Shown in pieces: positions 42,582 to 52,061 of a stretch of DNA of 64,000 nucleotides. The translations under genes were made by a program, and so were the position numbers. Origin of the DNA: Botryococcus braunii (Eukaryota > Chlorophyta > Trebouxiophyceae); contig MVGU01001180.1 in NCBI GenBank assembly GCA_002005505.1, positions 68,501 to 132,500 of the forward strand. Reading direction: 5' to 3'. How positions within the stretch are numbered: the first letter of the stretch is position 1; each line of letters starts with the position of its first letter. A model generated the notes under the pieces. It saw nothing but the letters and a program-made list of their open reading frames with translations. It ran no database searches and was not told the DNA's origin.

Positions 42582-42982
42582 TGAACAATTCTGAGCGTGG
42601 CGTTTCCTGTATGACCCGGCACGAGGGTGTTTAGCCCGGCGACACTCTTGTTGTATGTCGAGTAACAAGCAGTGGCGACTGTGAATGAGATGACTTGACT
42701 GGCAACAGTTAAATGACAAACACCCGAAGTGCTTTTGATGTCCCAATCAAGTGCCTCATTCCTTCGAGCCAGGAGCATATAGCCTTTCGAGCAAACCGTG
42801 TCAGATTACCTCATCCTCCCTTATCAACGTAAAATTGGTCTAGATTGGTTCTGGCAGAACTCCTAGGTTCTGCCACCCATTACTCATTCTACTAAATGTT
42901 CTCACTGGTAATTGGAGCTGATCTGGCCACCATTACTCTTCTGAGGGAAAGGCACCCAATATGTTCTTTCACTATCATAACA
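42582..42982 (-). repeat. 3' LTR of copia D (401 bp)
   Basis: Plus-strand ends are TGAACAATTC and ATCATAACA. Polypurine tract GGCAAGGGGAAG (minus strand) abuts at 42983. No internal duplication, unlike the A and B LTRs. Confidence 0.96.
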
Positions 42983-43000
42983 CTTCCCCTTGCCTTTTCC

Positions 43001-44395
43001 TCACAAAAACTTGGCCAAACCCAGAGCCTCACGATGTCCTTGAACTACCTGCCTTGTTAAAGGCTTTGTGAATATATCCGCCACATTCCTTGCAGAAGGA
43101 ACGTATTTCACATCAACTTGACCCAATGCAATTGCTTCCCGCGCAAAGTGGAAGCTGATAGCAATATGCTTAGTATGCTTAGAGAACACTGGATTTCTGA
43201 GATGATTGATGCATCCCTGATTATCACAGTGAATCTTGACAATCCATGGGGAAATCCCAATCTCTTCAAGGAATCCCTTCATCCAATTGGCCTCTTTGAC
43301 AGCTGCACTTGCCGCCATGAACTCCGCTTCTACAGTGGATGTGGCAACTGCAGACTGCTTCTTGCTCCCCCAAACTACAGCTCCACCAAACACTCGGATG
43401 ATATACCCTGTAGTGGAAAATCGATGATCTTGGTCCCCACCATAATCTGCATCAACAAAACCCTCAAGCTCTGTGTCCTTCCCTCCAAGGACCAAAACGA
43501 GATCTCTGGTTGCCTTCAGATATTTCAACACTCTGATGGCTTCACTCCAGTGAGCAGTAGTAGGGGTAATCCTGTACCTGGAAAGCACTCCCACAGCCTG
43601 TGAAATATCAGGCCTAGTGGTATTTGCAATGTACAGCAGTGACCCAACCAGTTCACAATACCTGTGTCCTGGTGGCAGGGGGCTCCCAGCACCAATGCTG
43701 TCACTGTTGTCCTTGGACATAGGCCTCTGTGTGGCTACAAAATCTTTGGTCATAGGGGTGTCGGGCCCCACAGACTCCTGATCCAGCCCAAATTTTTCAA
43801 CCAGTGCATCAATCTTAGGAATGCAGCTCAATGAAATTAGCCCTTTATCCCTATCTCTCATCACTTGACAGCCCAGGAAATCTTTTACCTCTCCTAAATC
43901 ATGAATGGTGAACTCTTGCTTGAGTAAACCCTTCACTCTCTCAATCTCTCCCATGCCTTTGGAAACTATCAGCAGATCATCTACATAAATCAACACAAAT
44001 GACTTTCCTCCATCTACTGAGCACTTCACATAGACACCAGCATCACTCTTGCACACTTCATAGCCCATGGTATGTAGCTTCTCATTAAGGGTCTTATGCC
44101 ATGCCCTTGGAGCTTGCTTCAGGCCATACAATGCCTTCTTCAAGCGACACACTGTATTACCATCCCCATTTTCAAACCCAAGAGGTTGTGTGACATAAAC
44201 CTCCTCCTCTAATTCCCCATTCAGGAAAGCAATCTTGACATCCACCTGGTGAATTTCAAGACCCTCTTGTGCAGCCACTGACAGTAATGCTCTCCTGGAT
44301 CCATAACTGCTAGTTGGGGCAAAGACTTCCATGACATCTACTCCAGGAATTTGCCTGCATCCTTGAGCTACCAGCCTAGCCTTGAACCTCAGCAC
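43001..44395 (-). pseudogene. pol: copia D RT (most) and RNase H
   Basis: Open from the E insertion to the stop: RFKARLVAQGCRQIPGVDVM, VDVKIAFLNGELEEEVYV, LIYVDDLLIVSKG, FVDADYGGDQDHRFSTTGYI, VEAEFMAASAAVKEANWMKG, HCDNQGCINHLRNPVFSKHT and a NVADIFTKPL end. Both catalytic sites are kept. The RT fingers are on the other side of E (50346-50600). Confidence 0.93.
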
Positions 44396-44558
44396 TGTAA
44401 AGTTATCCGAATTGTTTGCACCGATGAAAGTGCCAGTGTGGCCCGAGCGCCACACCGTATGTGCTAGCGCGAAGCCTAAAGAGGCTACGCCTAGCCTAAT
44501 GTACCGCTTGGCATCCGACGGGGCTAGCCCTGGCGGAGTCTGCCTGCCGCGCGCTACA
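44396..44558 (-). repeat. 3' LTR of gypsy E (163 bp)
   Basis: Plus-strand ends are TGTAAAGTTATCC and GCGCGCTACA. Polypurine tract (complement of TTCTCCCCCTCC) at 44559-44570. The following 44571-44987 is 3' UTR with no supported gene. Confidence 0.95.
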
Positions 44559-44987
44559 TTCTCCCCCTCCTAGGTGACCGAGCTCCCGGGAGGCCTGCCA
44601 AAGCAAGCCGCAGCCACAGGCAGAGGCGTATAGAAGGTCACTGCCACACTTCTATACATCACACTTTGAGCCGGCGAGTCTCCTCCAGACACCAGACCGC
44701 AGCTTGGGTGTACACTTGCCTGAGGTATCTCTATGGTACGCCTAGACCAGAATCTCGCAGTGACGGGGCCCAAAGGGCAGTCGTCGGCGTGAACAAATGT
44801 ACACTCCACGTGTACAGGTTCCCATGAAGAAGCAGTGAAGTTGCTAGCTTCAGGGCGGATAGTAGGGGCCGGGGCTGGACGACACTTAGCCACCAAGTCA
44901 GGGGACGTTCTGTGATCACGCGAACGTATGGGTAAACCACGACCCCCCGGTGACGCAGCTTGACAGGCTCGTGCTGCTGTGTTTCCC

Positions 44988-47900
44988 CTAGTCAACCTGC
45001 CCACGACGGCGTGCCCCGCCTCGTGGTGCCCGTGCGTTGGCTGTGTCCCAGTATCCCTTTACAACGTTGGGAGCATTTGTCAAATTCCGTTCCTCTTCCC
45101 AGGTGTCATGCTCTGACGAGTAACCCTTCCAGCGGACAAGGTACTCATACTTGGGACGGCCACGTGAATTGACACGACGGAGGTCCATTAAGGCTTCCAC
45201 CTCGTACTCATCTTCCCCCTCCAGCACCTCTGCAGGTGGTGGGGGTTGCATCGAACCATCCCGCCGGTACCGTTCCAGGTTGGAGACATGAAAGACATCA
45301 TGAATCCTCCATCGTGCCGGGAGGTCAAGCTCATAAGCTTGGGTACCCACCCGTTTCACGACTTGGAACGGCCCCACCCAACGCGGGAGGAGCTTGGGCG
45401 TGCCCACCTTGAAACGGAGGTTCTTTGAGGAGAGGAGGACCCAGTCCCCCACACCAAATTGAACGTCCCTTCGTTTGGTGTTGGCATACTGCGCTTGTCT
45501 CGCAGTGGCCACCCGATGGGTCATCCTGGCCTCATTGATGAGGCGTTGCATGCCCTGAACAAAGTCAGACGCACCAGGTACCCGTCTATTGGGGAGAATC
45601 GCGACTGGCAGGTGGGGGTGAAACCCGTAGTTCAGCAAGAACGGCGAGGACCCCGTGGACACGTGATCGCAATTATTGATCGCGAATTCTGCACAGACCA
45701 ATTTTTCATCCCAATCATCCTGGGACTTGGCCACATACATGCGTAGCATGTCCTCGAGCACTCGATTCACTCGCTCAGTCTGCCCATCCGTCTGCGGATG
45801 GTAGGTTGTTGACATGGCTTGTCGAGTCCCAATGGATTGACACAAAGCTCTAGCAAAGTGGCTGGTGAAGAGCTTATCTCTATCGGACACCACCACTTGG
45901 GGAACACCATGCAACTTCCACACATTGTCAACGTACAGCTTAGCCGTCTGCTCAGCCGTAGCCTTGGTGGTTGTGATCATAAGATGCACCATCTTGGTCA
46001 GCTTATCCACTACGAAGAAAATGGCATCATGACCCTTGCCTGTCCTAGGCAATTGGGTAATGAAATCCATAGTCACCGTGTGCCAAGGATTCAGCGGCAA
46101 CTGTAAAGGTTGCAGCAACCCCGCAGGCAAAGTGTTCCGAGCCTTGTTCTTCTGACACAAGTGGCACGTAAGCACGTAACGTTCGATGTCAGCAAGCATG
46201 GTAGGCCACCAATAATGGCGCCTTACCAGGGCCAAGGTTTTCTTCACTCCTTGATGGCCAGCATACGGGCTATCATGCAGTTCCTTGAGGATGTGAGCTC
46301 GCAGCCCGAAAGCATCCGGAACCACGGCCTTCCCCTCCCTCAGAAGGAAGCCGTCAAAGTCTAGCAGACCTTCAACATTCTGCTTATCTTGGAACCATGG
46401 GTCTTGAGTATAACCCTGGACAAATTTGCCCTTCCAAGACAGAGCAACCCCGGCCGCAGCACTCCCCTCCCCCGCAGAGCGGATAGTGCCAACCAAGGCA
46501 CAAAGAGAGAGCGTTGGCAGACAACGGTGCGCCGGGTGCGAACACCCACCAATCACCACGCCACTGATGATTGGACAAGGAGCCTCATAGTCGGACGGAT
46601 GCCGACTCAGAGCGTCAGCCACCACATTGGACGTTCCGGGGGCATAGTCCATGCGAAATTTGAACCTCGAAAGGAACTCTGCCCACCTGGTTTGCCGTCT
46701 ACTTAAAGTAGACAAAGTGTCCAAATAAGTGATAGCCTTGTGGTCCGTGACTACATGAAACTCAGGGGCCCCCTCTAGGTAGCACCTCCAGACTGTCAAT
46801 GCATGCACCACAGCTAGAAGTTCTTGCTCCCCAGTAGGATAGTTAACCTCAGCGGGAGTCAAGCGACGATTCTCGTAGGCAACTGGGCGACCCTCCTGGT
46901 ACAACACGGCCCCCAACCCTGCCAAAGACGCATCGCAATGGACCTCAAACGGCTTTGAGAAGTCAGGATACGCTAAGCAAGGTGCATGTGTCAAGGCATG
47001 TTTAATCTCGGTAAACGCCCGAACACACCCAGCACTCCATACCCAGGTCACACCTTGGCGTAGGAGTCTGTACAGTGGCGATGCAAGTGCTGCAAAATTG
47101 CGAACAAACTTGCGAAAGTAAGTTGCCAGCCCCAGGAAAGACCGCAACTCGCCAACATTCTTCGGTGTGCTCCAATTAGCAACTGAAGCCACCTTACGTG
47201 GGTCCACTTTAATCCCATCTGCTGAGACTAAATGGCCAAAGTACTCCAGCTCATCCTTGGCGAAAGAGCACTTCTCTAGGTTAGCATACAACTTATGCTG
47301 CCGCAACAGTTCAAGGACTTTGCGGAGATGCTCCCTATGCTCTGCAATGGACTTGCTGTAGATGAGGATGTCATCAAGGTACACGAGCACAAACTTGTGC
47401 AGGTAAGGAGCAAAGATAGCATTCATGGCAGTTTGAAACGTGGCCGGGGCATTAGTCAGCCCAAATGGCAAAACCCGCCACTCGAACAACCCCGCGGGTG
47501 TTCTGAAAGCTGTCTTTGGCATATCCTCATCTGTGATCCGGATCTGGTGATAGCCAGACGTGAGGTCAAGACTAGAGAACACTGTAGAACCCTGCAGTTG
47601 ATCAAGAGTATCATCGATACGAGGCATCGGATACCTGTTCTTGACCGTCTGTCGATTCAAAGCTCGGTAATCAATGACCTTCCGGAGGCTTCCATCCTTC
47701 TTTTGCACAAAAAGAATGGGCGCACCATAGGGTGATGTAGACGGCTGTATATACCCTTTGTCCAACAATAGCTTTGTCTGGCGTAACGCCTCATCATACT
47801 CTAAGCGTGAAAGCCGGTACAACGGACGAGACGGTGGACGAGCATGTGGATCGCTCAAGGGTATAGTGTGTCTAACCCCTTGCCTCTCAGGCGGAAGGTC

Positions 47901-48584
47901 CGGGACATCTTCAGGGAAAACATCTTGGAATTCGCTGAGTATGTCAACAACAGGAGAGTTAGGAGAAGGAATGGAGACATTCGGATCGGTAGATAGATCG
48001 GTTACAATTGCCAGAAAGGACTGACAGCCCTTTCTGCTTAACCTTCTAGCCTGCACTGCAGACAAAACCAATCTAGGCACATCCTCCACTTCTGAACCCT
48101 TCAAAGGCCTCTCCTCCTTAGGCGGGCAACGCAAAACGAACGGCTTGTTCTTTCTTGTATACCCCCTAACGGTGTCCTCTTCAAACATGAGATTTGCACG
48201 GAATGTCTTTAACCAGGGAGTCCCCAACAGCACAATCCAATCCATGGCAAAGTCTAGCACAAGACACGACACCTTTGCAAACTGTACCCCCTGGATGACA
48301 ATGTCTAAGACAGCACATCCGATGTGGTTTACAGCTCTCCCGTCAGCCAACTTAATGCTTAAAGAATCCCCCTTCGGCGGCACAATCTCCAAGTGAAGGG
48401 CTTTAGCAAAGTCTGTACTGACCACATTGCAAGAAGCTCCAGAGTCCAGCATCGCCGTGGCCTTGCTCCCCTGCACCTCGGCAGGAAACACCATCACAAG
48501 CTGTGACACGGCTTCTTGACAAGCAAATGCATGAATAGACGTCAAACATGCAGGGCCTACATCGCCAAGCGAAGGCCCACACCT
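44988..48584 (-). CDS. pol: gypsy E Pol: PR, RT, RNase H, integrase, chromodomain
   Basis: Open from the codon after the gag TGA. Numbered from 48545 (1185 aa): protease LDSGASCNVVS (~33), RT (SLDLTSGYHQIRI; YLDDILIYS ~388), RNase H (HCDASLAGLGAVLY; VTDHKAITYLDT), integrase zinc region (CHLCQKNKARNT) and core (MDFITQLPR ~828, VSDRDKLF ~885, TDGQTERVNR ~923), GPY-like DWVLLSSKNLRF, and chromodomain (YEVEALMDLRRV ... YLVRWKGYSSEHDTWEEE, ~1113-1165). No ATG lies near the start, so expression probably depends on gag, by TGA readthrough. No break seen. Confidence 0.95.
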   Translation of the reverse strand, partial: RCGPSLGDVGPACLTSIHAFACQEAVSQLVMVFPAEVQGSKATAMLDSGASCNVVSTDFAKALHLEIVPPKGDSLSIKLADGRAVNHIGCAVLDIVIQGVQFAKVSCLVLDFAMDWIVLLGTPWLKTFRANLMFEEDTVRGYTRKNKPFVLRCPPKEERPLKGSEVEDVPRLVLSAVQARRLSRKGCQSFLAIVTDLSTDPNVSIPSPNSPVVDILSEFQDVFPEDVPDLPPERQGVRHTIPLSDPHARPPSRPLYRLSRLEYDEALRQTKLLLDKGYIQPSTSPYGAPILFVQKKDGSLRKVIDYRALNRQTVKNRYPMPRIDDTLDQLQGSTVFSSLDLTSGYHQIRITDEDMPKTAFRTPAGLFEWRVLPFGLTNAPATFQTAMNAIFAPYLHKFVLVYLDDILIYSKSIAEHREHLRKVLELLRQHKLYANLEKCSFAKDELEYFGHLVSADGIKVDPRKVASVANWSTPKNVGELRSFLGLATYFRKFVRNFAALASPLYRLLRQGVTWVWSAGCVRAFTEIKHALTHAPCLAYPDFSKPFEVHCDASLAGLGAVLYQEGRPVAYENRRLTPAEVNYPTGEQELLAVVHALTVWRCYLEGAPEFHVVTDHKAITYLDTLSTLSRRQTRWAEFLSRFKFRMDYAPGTSNVVADALSRHPSDYEAPCPIISGVVIGGCSHPAHRCLPTLSLCALVGTIRSAGEGSAAAGVALSWKGKFVQGYTQDPWFQDKQNVEGLLDFDGFLLREGKAVVPDAFGLRAHILKELHDSPYAGHQGVKKTLALVRRHYWWPTMLADIERYVLTCHLCQKNKARNTLPAGLLQPLQLPLNPWHTVTMDFITQLPRTGKGHDAIFFVVDKLTKMVHLMITTTKATAEQTAKLYVDNVWKLHGVPQVVVSDRDKLFTSHFARALCQSIGTRQAMSTTYHPQTDGQTERVNRVLEDMLRMYVAKSQDDWDEKLVCAEFAINNCDHVSTGSSPFLLNYGFHPHLPVAILPNRRVPGASDFVQGMQRLINEARMTHRVATARQAQYANTKRRDVQFGVGDWVLLSSKNLRFKVGTPKLLPRWVGPFQVVKRVGTQAYELDLPARWRIHDVFHVSNLERYRRDGSMQPPPPAEVLEGEDEYEVEALMDLRRVNSRGRPKYEYLVRWKGYSSEHDTWEEERNLTNAPNVVKGYWDTANARAPRGGARRRGQVD

Positions 48585-48587
48585 TCA
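48570..48587 (-). promoter_or_regulatory. gypsy E gag-pol junction: UGA in hairpin, candidate readthrough signal
   Basis: The minus strand reads GCT TGA AGG TGT GGG CCT TCG. GAAGG pairs with CCTTC over a 6-nt loop, and pol is in phase. Element H has the same stop, the same next codon and the same hairpin (8359-8376). Confidence 0.5.
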
Positions 48588-50079
48588 AGCATTAAAAGGT
48601 CCCGCGCCGGGGCTTGTCTTCTTGCCAGAAGACCCCTTCTTGAGAGGGCATTCGAGTGCAAAATGGCCGGGCTTGTTGCATTCGAAACAAACGCCAGAGG
48701 CCAGCTTCCCAGCCGCCTCCCGCCTGTCCTGGCTTAGGCCGTACTTCTTCTGAAGTTTGCCCAAGTGGCGTGTGGCTCCCTTGGGATGGATATGGGCGGG
48801 ACGCTTGGTCCCACGGTCCCGAGGTACTTCTCCCTCCTCGCAGTCCCCATAGACCTTCTCCTTTCCCTTGGAGACACCTGAAAGCATAGCCAACAAAGAT
48901 TCAGCCTCTTTGGCAGCTTTCACCACCGCCTCCACATTGCTCATCTCACGCCTTACCGAGGCATCCTTCATAATGAGTTCAAGTAGAGCGGGTTTTAGGC
49001 CAGCCCGAAAAGCTGCACAAGCTTCAGGCCCAGTTACCGGATATGTGACTGCCTCAACTGTTATTGCCCTAAAGGCAGTATAGTATTGAGCCACTGTTCC
49101 AGATTGTTTAAGTTGCGCCAAACGATATCGCACGGTGTCTTCCACTGGCATATCGACAAAGTTGGCCAACAATTCAGCTTTGAACAAATCAAAGTCTTTC
49201 ACATCCTTGCCATGCAAAGCCAAAGACTTTTTAATCAAAGCCCATTGTTCAGCTGCTTTCCCAGAAAGACACAAGGATGCGTGATCTACAAGCGTGTCAG
49301 GAGTGAGCTGCAACAACGCCGCGTATGCCGCAAACTGCTCGAACCAAGTTGTTATCTTAGTCCCATCCTTGCTTCCATTAAAAATAGGCGCTGGAGGCCT
49401 CGTTTTAGGAGCAACGAAAGGCATAGGCGAGGGAGACGCACCTTGTCCCCCCCCCCCCCCCCGATCCTTGCAGCAAACGCATAATCGCGTCCATCTTGCC
49501 GTCCAGGCTGCCAACTTGGGTTCCCAAAGACCCAATATCAGTGTTAAGAGCTTGGACAGACGACTCTATGCTGGTCACCCTTCTGTCGTGTAGGACATGA
49601 CTCGGGATCCGAGCATAAAAAGCGCGCGCCGCAGCGCACCAAAGCCAATACCTCCACACAACTTTTGCCCAAATAGTGGAAGCTTCCACTAAGTCTTTGG
49701 AACATTGTGCAAGGCCTAGGCCATCGTCGCCCTCAGAGGACGGGTGCCGAACTGAATCGGCACACTCCGTCATAAGTGCCCGAGCCTCTTTCAAATCGTT
49801 GATGACTTCAACAATGCCGAGCCTTGCCCACTCAAGAGCTTCCTCAGCAGTCTCAAAGTCAAAAACCTTGGAAAGCAAGCCCTTCCAGTCATAACCCGAA
49901 GTCGAGTCGACCGGGTCAACACCCTCTGGAATATCTGGCACCTCAATATCCAACTTTTTCAGATATGAATAATAAGGTCTAGTATTTCCAGGGTATGGGA
50001 GCCTCCTTAGCGTGTATCGAGGAGGTTTGCCCACCAAAGGGACGAGGTCGGTCGGGATCGGCGGCAAAACGAGAGCCAT
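48585..50079 (-). CDS. gag: gypsy E Gag, with frameshift in a 16-base C/G run
   Basis: From ATG 50079 (MALVLPPIPTD) the frame has Trp-rich and coiled-coil-like stretches to LLQGSGGGGG. It then passes out of frame at the homopolymer 49447-49462. The second frame continues GQGASPSPMPFVAPKT, the capsid domain (FNGSKDGTKITTWFEQF, AFRAGLKPALLEL), the CCHC knuckle CFECNKPGHFALEC and a basic tail to TGA 48585. One base more or less in the G run would join the halves, so this is a recent indel, an assembly error or a slippery site. It matches H Gag throughout. Confidence 0.88.
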
Positions 50080-50162
50080 TAAACCCAAACAAAGGAGCGC
50101 AACCCCAAACCGAAAAGCGAAGATGCTTAAAAAATTTTTGTCAAGCCAATCAAAGGAGAAGT

Positions 50163-50180
50163 GACCGATATGGGCCACCA
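50163..50180 (-). other. Primer-binding site of gypsy E
   Basis: Minus strand TGGTGGCCCATATCGGTC, two bases from the LTR. It differs from the TGGTATCGGCGA site of the other gypsy elements. tRNA not identified. Confidence 0.7.
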
Positions 50181-50182
50181 AA

Positions 50183-50345
50183 TGTAAAGTTATCCGAATT
50201 ATTTGCACCGATGAAAGTGCCAGTGTGGCCCGAGCGCCACACCGTATGTGCTAGCGCGAAGCCTAAAGAGGCTACGCCTAGCCTAATGTACCGCTTGGCA
50301 TCCGACGGGGCTAGCCCTGGCGGAGTCTGCCTGCCGCGCGCTACA
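50183..50345 (-). repeat. 5' LTR of gypsy E (163 bp)
   Basis: Pairs with 44396-44558; one difference seen (A for G after CCGAATT). Followed by TSD AGCAC. Confidence 0.95.
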
Positions 50346-51179
50346 AGCACATTACCATGGGCATCCATTTTCACGGAAAAGATCCAATGAACTGGAATTA
50401 CTTTATGGCCACGAGGTCTAGGAACATACTCCATGACCTCGTGGGCATCCAAAGAATTCTGCTCTTCTTGCATAGCAGCCTTCCAATATTCCCACTGAGG
50501 GGACTTCTGTGCCTCCTTCAAACTGGAAGGCACACTAATTTTCCCAAACCGCACCCTTGTGTGCTTCCCCTGATCTGGCTTACTCTCACTCTCTCTTTCA
50601 CCCACTACTCTTTCGCTGAATGTCGCCGCATTGCACCTGGGTGCAGTTTGTGAGGATTCTGACTTTCCTCGCTGCTCTCTCTCTCTCTCTTAGACTCACA
50701 GTGTGCCTTTTCGAGCTTACTGCTTCGCACTCTCACATCATCCTCCCAGACACAGGTATCTCTCGGAAAGCTCTTGTAATTGGGCAAATTCTCACACTGT
50801 CCAAGCTTCCGATTCACCTCCTCATCCACACTCTTACATGACTGACGTGCTTCAGCCTCGTCAGAGCTCTCGCAGGCAATTGGACCACTCTGCCCAGCTT
50901 GGACACTTGGTCTGTTTTGGTGTTGTGCCCCTGTCTCTCTCTCTCTCTCTGTCTGCTCCCCGCCAAACATGAGCGCTGGGGCGCAGGCCCAGCAGCACGC
51001 TCACAGGCATAGCCCACACTTGTGTGGCTGGCACCACATTGTCTTTGGGCATTACAGACAGAACTCACATCTCTAACAATTTCCTCAGGTACTGAACAGG
51101 TCCCACCCAAGCAACTCAGCTCACTTGGACCATCCTCAGTCTGATCAGAGACTGTCCCCCTCTCATCGCTCACATGTGA
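50346..51179 (-). pseudogene. copia D IN-RT linker and RT N-terminus, frameshifted
   Basis: Three frames in order. 50814-51179 has LGGTCSVPEEIVRDVSSVC and ERERQG. 50605-50970 has the repeat EEVNRKLGQCENLPNYK and RDTCVWEDDVR. 50346-50605 has HTRVRFGKISVPSSLKEAQK and IPVHWIFSVKMDAHGN of RT. The shifts lie near 50940-50990, at a CT/GA microsatellite (50936-50951), and near 50610-50640. The linker repeats match copia A at two places. Confidence 0.88.
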
Positions 51180-51477
51180 TGATACAGTAGAAACGGCCAA
51201 AGGATGCGAAAACAATGGTTACAAGTTGTTTGGGCTCCACCTCAGTACCCGTCCAGTCCGGCCCGGTCCTTCCTCTGCCAAAGCCTTATTCTATCCTGTT
51301 CTAAGTGTGTCCCTGTCTCCATCGCCAATGCGCCTTGTCAAGTAAGGGTCACTCCCTTGGCGCGTGAAGTAGCCACTTCTTGGCGTGGAGGAACATAACT
51401 CACGAAGGGACCTTTATGGAGGTCCAAATCCTCGTGGTCCGGTCATTTTCCTATAACACGCGACTTTTCCTGTTACA
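51180..51477 (-). repeat. 3' LTR of gypsy F (298 bp)
   Basis: Plus-strand ends are TGATACAGTAG and TTCCTGTTACA. Polypurine tract (minus strand AAGGGGGGGAGGG) at 51478-51491. Confidence 0.96.
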
Positions 51478-51491
51478 CCCTCCCCCCCTTA

Positions 51492-52061
51492 GCTTGGACG
51501 TCACGGCCAAGAGGGAGACTCACTCTAAACAACTACACTACGCACCTAACACACTTGGCAGAGGTACGGTCCTGTCACGTCCTGTCCGCGGGTACTAGTC
51601 TGGCGTCCCCAGCCCAAGCCAGACCCCTGTCCTGTCTTGTCCAGCCCTGTCCGTATAACAATGTAAAATCTGTCCCGTCCATACATAAATTCGCCCGTCC
51701 TGTCCAATAGGAATTCTTCCCAACGGCAGTGGGGCCACCCATCTGCGTCGGGCGTTACGCTACAGCGCGAGCTAGCACGGATGTCGCGACATTACATGCT
51801 TGACGTCCGAAACCTGACAAGGGTGAGCAGTCAGCACCGCACGCACCCGAGGTAGACGACACCCTACCTCGACGAGTCCTGTCCAGGGTGAGCGGTCATC
51901 ACCGCACGCACCCGAGGTAGACATTCTACCCCGCTTACGTCCTATTCATCCGAGTGCGCTCTAGTACTGGGATACCCCCAGGGTACACTCTAAGGGCCAA
52001 GCTTAGAGCTTCCAAGGTGGCCCAAGGACGTACCGAGGGGCCGACCCGACCTGCCAGAGCA
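51492..52061 (-). other. 3' UTR of gypsy F
   Basis: About 570 bp without coding. It has a direct repeat (CACCGCACGCACCCGAGGTAG near 51836 and 51901), many CCTGTCC/CCCGTCC words, and a block at 52004-52057 shared with element G. Confidence 0.75.

Larger units (their letters stand above)
44396..50345 (-). mobile_element. Ty3/gypsy chromovirus E, near intact, 163-bp LTRs
   Basis: Very short LTRs (44396-44558 and 50183-50345), one difference seen. TSD is AGCAC (44391-44395, 50346-50350). Gag and Pol are in one frame separated by a TGA. Gag carries a frameshift at a 16-base homopolymer. Inserted in the RT of copia D. Confidence 0.96.
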
